64,000 nt of DNA from Fodinibius sp052060035 (GTDB lineage: Bacteria; Bacteroidota; Rhodothermia; Balneolales; Balneolaceae): assembly GCF_052060035.1 (NCBI RefSeq), contig NZ_JBPOEA010000001.1, positions 248,001 through 312,000 of the forward strand, written 5' to 3'. The notes beneath the pieces are model-generated. The model was not told where the DNA came from, did no database searches, and worked only from the letters and a program-made list of their open reading frames with translations. Position 1 is the first letter of the stretch; the number at the start of each line of letters is the position of its first letter. Position numbers and translations under genes: made by a program. This document shows, one piece after another, positions 62,283 through 64,000 of the stretch.

Positions 62283-62664
62283 TTAGTAAGGGTCATCCAG
62301 GTCAATAATGCCTTGTTCAACTAATTTTATTACGCCTCAGACTGGAACCGATTTAGAGATCGATTCCACTCGACAGTAAGTTTCGGTTGTCATGGGTTGC
62401 TGTGTTTGAAGGTTGGCATATCCATAAGATTTGTTCCAGATAAGGTTCCCTTCCCTGATTAGTGCAATGTTGACGCCCGGAATAGCATAGTTGTTCAAAA
62501 TTCGGGGAATGCGTTCATCCAGCATATCGGAAAATTCCGAATGGGGGAGCTTGCTGGTAAATGAGGGCCGAAGCATAGTTTTAACAGCCCAAACCAATAA
62601 GTCCCGTGAAAAATGCAACCGATGTTTTAATCGACCACCGCGTTTTTATTCTTGTATTATTCAT
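62283..62664 (-). pseudogene. Remnant of a beta-lactamase-family serine hydrolase
   Basis: The 5' end of a serine hydrolase gene (class C beta-lactamase/EstB type) with several lesions. A signal-peptide-like start (ATG 62664: MNNTRIKTRWSIKTS...) runs into a stop at 62581-62583. The catalytic-domain start (ERIPRILNNYAIPGVNIALI, GYANLQTQQPMT) lies in a different frame, so an indel has occurred. The catalytic SISK motif follows, but a few codons later the conserved Trp codon is TGA; homology continues in frame (GVIKLVEQG, IDLDDP) to a second stop at 62283. The rest of the gene (~300 residues in relatives) is absent. It lies 35 bases after the methyltransferase gene. Confidence 0.85.
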
Positions 62665-62699
62665 AGTTATGGCAGCTTTGGTGAGCACTGCCTCCTAAT

Positions 62700-63335
62700 T
62701 CAATTGGCTAATGGTTTTTCCATAACGACATAGATATCTCGACCTGATCCCTGCGCAGAACTAAGCAGGGAAAAGCCCGCCATTTTGAGTTCTTTTATAA
62801 CTGTCTTAGCAGTAACACCATGCTGACTTCCAGAATCGCGCCCTTCGGGTTCTGATTCTGAGCCACGTGGTTTAAAGTCAATAATGGCTAATCGCCCACC
62901 CGGTTTGAGAGATTGATACAGACTCGCGTTAAAGGCTTCTGGTTCATCAATATGATGATACACTCGGCGCATAAATATAGCATTGCAGCATTCCCGGGGT
63001 AGGTTAGTGTTGTTAGGAAGACCTTTGAGCACAGTAATATTTTCTAAATCAGATTCATTTACGGCTGCCCGGAGCTCTTGAAGGGCTGTCAATTCTGTAC
63101 TGAATATTTTACCTTCTGGACCTATATGTCGGGCGATGGCCAGTGTTTGATCACCATCTCCGGCTCCGATATCTGCGACTACGGAGCTATCTTCAATAGC
63201 AAGAACTTCAATAAGCCAATCTACATCGGATTGGTCACCCGGAGCCTGGCCACAAGAAAGAGAGGTGATTGACATGATAACCAATAGGGTAATACATCCG
63301 CGTTTTGCAAAATTGTCAAAAGTAAATTTCATCAT
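62700..63335 (-). CDS. Exported class I SAM-dependent methyltransferase-like protein
   Basis: A 211-residue protein with a Rossmann methyltransferase fold: motif I VADIGAGDGDQTLAIA, a HHIDEPEAF segment and LKPGGRLAIIDFKPRG. Unusually, it begins with a hydrophobic leader (GCITLLVIMSITSLSCGQAPG), either a lipoprotein signal ending at C28 or a cleavable signal peptide. Similar exported methyltransferase-like proteins are found in other Gram-negative bacteria, but their substrates are not known and S-adenosylmethionine is not expected in the periplasm. A TACTTTTG promoter box lies upstream. Confidence 0.78.
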   Translation of the reverse strand: MMKFTFDNFAKRGCITLLVIMSITSLSCGQAPGDQSDVDWLIEVLAIEDSSVVADIGAGDGDQTLAIARHIGPEGKIFSTELTALQELRAAVNESDLENITVLKGLPNNTNLPRECCNAIFMRRVYHHIDEPEAFNASLYQSLKPGGRLAIIDFKPRGSESEPEGRDSGSQHGVTAKTVIKELKMAGFSLLSSAQGSGRDIYVVMEKPLAN

Positions 63336-63359
63336 TATTTGCGAAGTTTTGTTGCTTTA

Positions 63360-63367
63360 CAAAAGTA
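63360..63367 (-). promoter_or_regulatory. TAnnTTTG -7 box for the methyltransferase gene
   Basis: Read on the minus strand this is TACTTTTG, ending 24 bases before the start codon of the methyltransferase gene. No TTG is found at the expected spacing. Confidence 0.4.
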
Positions 63368-63446
63368 TTATAAAGCAATGAGTTGTTTATTACTAATGAC
63401 ATTAATTTTCGTTTTACTATTTCTGTCAAAAGATACTGACATCTTT

Positions 63447-63454
63447 TATATTTG
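63447..63454 (+). promoter_or_regulatory. TAnnTTTG -7 box for the Na/Pi cotransporter gene
   Basis: TATATTTG, identical to the ptsN box, ends 60 bases before the ATG at 63515. The upstream sequence lacks a clear TTG. Confidence 0.45.
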
Positions 63455-63514
63455 CCCTGCACCATTTCCAAATATGGACTTACAATACAGATCAGCACAC
63501 AAATAAACTGAATC

Positions 63515-64000
63515 ATGAGTTATACCTTTTGGGATTTTCTACAACTTATTGGGGCACTGGGAATTTTCATTTATGGGATGAAAGTATTTAGTGATGGTCT
63601 GCAAAAAGTGGCAGGTAATAAGCTGCGGGCTATCCTTAAAGGAATGACCAGTACACGATTTCGCGGTATCCTTACCGGCTTTAGCACGACGGCGATAACA
63701 CAGTCTTCATCCACTACAACGGTCATGGTAGTGAGCTTTGTCAATGCGGGGCTGATTACGTTTCTGGAGTCCACCGGCGTTATCATGGGTGCTAATATTG
63801 GTACTACGGTCACATCATGGATTATCTCGGTATTTGGATTTAAGATGCAAATTACGCCTCTTGCGATGATTATGATTGGGGTGTTTTTCCCCTTTATGTT
63901 TTTTGGTCGTGAGCGGCTGCGTAACTTGGCAGAATCGATGATTGGTTTCGGTATACTGTTTATTGGTCTTGATTTCATTAAAAATGGGGTGCCGAACATC
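63515..64000 (+). CDS. Na/Pi cotransporter family protein, N-terminal part (3' end outside the window)
   Basis: The first 162 residues of a gene that runs off the right edge. The protein is strongly hydrophobic and has the NptA/PF02690 hallmarks: FIYGMKVFSDGLQKVAG at the start, the substrate-binding AITQSSSTTTVMVV and the repeat-type VIMGANIGTTVTSWI. Full proteins carry a second inverted copy of this unit and often a C-terminal PhoU-like domain, which would lie outside the window. It imports phosphate with sodium. It is divergent from the methyltransferase gene across a 179-base gap with promoter boxes on both strands. Confidence 0.9.
   Translation, partial: MSYTFWDFLQLIGALGIFIYGMKVFSDGLQKVAGNKLRAILKGMTSTRFRGILTGFSTTAITQSSSTTTVMVVSFVNAGLITFLESTGVIMGANIGTTVTSWIISVFGFKMQITPLAMIMIGVFFPFMFFGRERLRNLAESMIGFGILFIGLDFIKNGVPNI

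Noticed and set aside
62283..62664. TGA recoding (Trp or selenocysteine) in the serine hydrolase gene
   Set aside because: A second stop (TAA) follows soon after, an N-terminal frameshift is present, and the rest of the gene is missing. Decay explains all three.

Overview
The window looks like chromosomal DNA of a member of the Fibrobacterota-Chlorobiota-Bacteroidota (FCB) group, most likely a Balneolota or Rhodothermota bacterium. This placement is inferred from gene content. The window holds a full-length SprA (type IX secretion translocon), a separate T9SS plug-type lipoprotein, a GldE-like CBS protein, an LptF/LptG pair, a TamB-type protein, a metalloprotease-propeller-Omp85 fusion and a GH97 glycosidase. 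Eight genes also have an exact TAnnTTTG box, the Bacteroidota-type -7 element, 20-60 bases upstream. Few starts have a clear Shine-Dalgarno sequence. I see no tRNA, rRNA, CRISPR array, insertion sequence or phage gene, so this is mostly ordinary core genome with a few odd accessory genes.

Layout. 1-8.4 kb (+): the 3' part of a tamB-like gene, rnr, and the protease-propeller-barrel fusion. 8.4-12.5 kb (-): a tight run ccmB-holB-dapF-plug lipoprotein. 12.5-17 kb (+): ptsN, dacB, a sigma-54 response regulator and folD. 17-24 kb: GH97 (-), a 109-residue orphan (+), guaB (+), then lptF-lptG (-). 24-31 kb (+): sprA. 31-34 kb: rsmI-lnt (-) and a small VOC protein (+). 34-36 kb (+): grpE-dnaJ. 36-39 kb (-): an ATP-grasp protein, an RRM protein, a GNAT acetyltransferase and Fur. 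39-46 kb: a long-chain acyl-CoA ligase (+), a cysteine desulfurase with a frameshifted LOG-family gene (-), pgk (+) and an AidB-like acyl-CoA dehydrogenase (+). 46-50 kb (-): a DUF2207 membrane protein and an S9 peptidase fused to an FGE-like domain. 50.6-57 kb (+): ssb, gldE, murB, a DUF2779 nuclease-like protein and an M48 lipoprotein protease. 57-60.7 kb (+): purB and a LuxE/LuxC-like pair. 60.7-63.3 kb (-): amine oxidase, cupin, a broken serine hydrolase and an exported methyltransferase. The right edge cuts a Na/Pi cotransporter gene (+).

Themes. Much of the window serves the envelope: outer-membrane assembly and secretion (TamB, Omp85 fusion, SprA, plug), LPS export (LptFG), lipoprotein maturation (Lnt), peptidoglycan (DapF, MurB, DacB) and periplasmic proteolysis (M48, S9). 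Other themes are purine synthesis (GuaB, PurB), protein folding (GrpE, DnaJ) and fatty acyl metabolism (acyl-CoA ligase, acyl-CoA dehydrogenase, LuxC/LuxE).

I found no clear undescribed multi-gene system. The best leads are a DUF2779 protein whose Cas4-like half keeps its Fe-S cysteines but appears to have lost its catalytic residues, the S9-FGE fusion, the luxC/luxE pair without luciferase, an exported methyltransferase, two freshly broken genes, and a consistent set of TAnnTTTG promoters.
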